Part shown: in pieces, positions 21,311 through 21,620 of the stretch
Layout of the letters: every line of letters starts with the position of its first letter
How positions within the stretch are numbered: position 1 is the first letter of the stretch
Source of the DNA: a virus
Direction: 5' to 3' (one strand)
Length of the DNA stretch: 21,620 bases
Virus record (IMG/VR): IMGVR_UViG_3300037189_005128
Location: 1-21,620 of that record
Position numbers and translations under genes: made by a program
The notes under the pieces: model-generated
The model's database searches: none
Told to the model about the DNA's origin: nothing
What the model saw: only the letters and a program-made list of their open reading frames with translations

Positions 21311-21620
21311 TCTCTTACCTCATTGTGGAAATATAGTACTTCTGCGACCCTTGTGATCTTTCCACCGTGATCCGCAAGACCGTTGATGAATGTTCCGTCT
21401 GCCTCGTAGTGGCGGTCCTTGTAGCCAACGCTACGAGCATAAGATGTCTTAACAATGTAATTGCCAGAGGTTGAACTTCCAGCACTGAAGTTTGGAGTGG
21501 AGGACTTGCTCCATCCGCAGAAGACAACATCGCTGCCTTCCTGTGCCATCATCTTTTCGATGTAGGTCTTGTCGTACGAGTCGTCGTGGTTGAACCAGCC
21601 CGTGTAGTCAGATGTCGCCA
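21307..21620 (-). CDS. Family-2-like glycosyltransferase, N-terminus outside the window
   Basis: The frame stays open to the window edge, so only the last 104 codons are present; an internal ATG pair at 21552 is not the start. Early in the visible part is G-W-F-N-H-D-D-S-Y-D, with an Asp pair like the DxD region of GT-A glycosyltransferases, then a helix Y-I-E-K-M and a strand D-V-V-F-C-G. Near the end A-D-G-T-F-I-N-G-L resembles a later family-2 segment. Family 2 enzymes move sugars from nucleotide donors to glycans or lipids. This would be the second glycosyltransferase in the window beside two nucleotide-sugar enzymes. The short visible part limits confidence. The gene ends in a TTGA overlap with the DUF6321-like gene. 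Confidence 0.62.
   Translation of the reverse strand, partial: ATSDYTGWFNHDDSYDKTYIEKMMAQEGSDVVFCGWSKSSTPNFSAGSSTSGNYIVKTSYARSVGYKDRHYEADGTFINGLADHGGKITRVAEVLYFHNEVRD

Noticed and set aside
1-21620. tRNA genes, integrase and attachment sites
   Set aside because: I found no cloverleaf with a TTCGA-type arm and CCA-side pairing in the few gaps, and no recombinase motifs, so nothing supports a lysogeny module here.

Overview
The window is a stretch of a tailed double-stranded DNA bacteriophage genome (Caudoviricetes), or of a prophage. All supported genes lie on the minus strand, so transcription runs from base 21620 towards base 1. They include a large terminase, a portal, a scaffold protein, an HK97-fold major capsid protein of the N4-gp56 type and tail-tip proteins. 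The host cannot be read from the sequence. I see no tRNA, integrase, CRISPR array or insertion sequence. The only gap between genes longer than about 60 bases is 8718-8888.

Right part (21620 to 8889), packaging and head. A family-2-like glycosyltransferase is cut by the window edge. It is followed by a small basic DUF6321-like protein, the large terminase subunit and a 768-residue portal. Two very large unrecognised proteins come next (882 and 1356 residues), then the scaffold and the major capsid protein. The two large proteins sit in the portal-to-scaffold slot where many phages carry a minor head protein. The 882-residue protein ends in three copies of a FRAGER motif spaced by proline-rich or FTP-containing linkers.

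Middle part (8888 to 3246). A 171-base non-coding stretch with four potential hairpins separates the capsid gene from a GT-B glycosyltransferase. A head-tail adaptor, a Dit-like distal tail protein, a Gp37-like tail-tip protein, a small coiled-coil membrane protein and a metallophosphoesterase with an N-terminal helix-turn-helix follow. No tail tube, tape measure or frameshifted tail chaperone gene is visible. Either the tail is short and atypical, or those genes lie elsewhere or are unrecognisable.

Left part (3222 to 1), sugar metabolism and recombination. An RmlD-like reductase and an NAD-dependent epimerase/dehydratase form a nucleotide-sugar pair that could supply the glycosyltransferases. 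They run into a Cas4/RecB-like nuclease with four cysteines, a 73-residue unknown, and an ERF-family single-strand annealing protein whose tail resembles the tip of SSB. The next gene starts at base 8.

Genes are very tightly packed. Most junctions are 1-base (TAATG) or 4-base (ATGA, GTGA, TTGA) stop/start overlaps, which suggests extensive translational coupling. Several starts are GTG or TTG. All function calls rest on reading motifs and gene order by eye; no database search was run.
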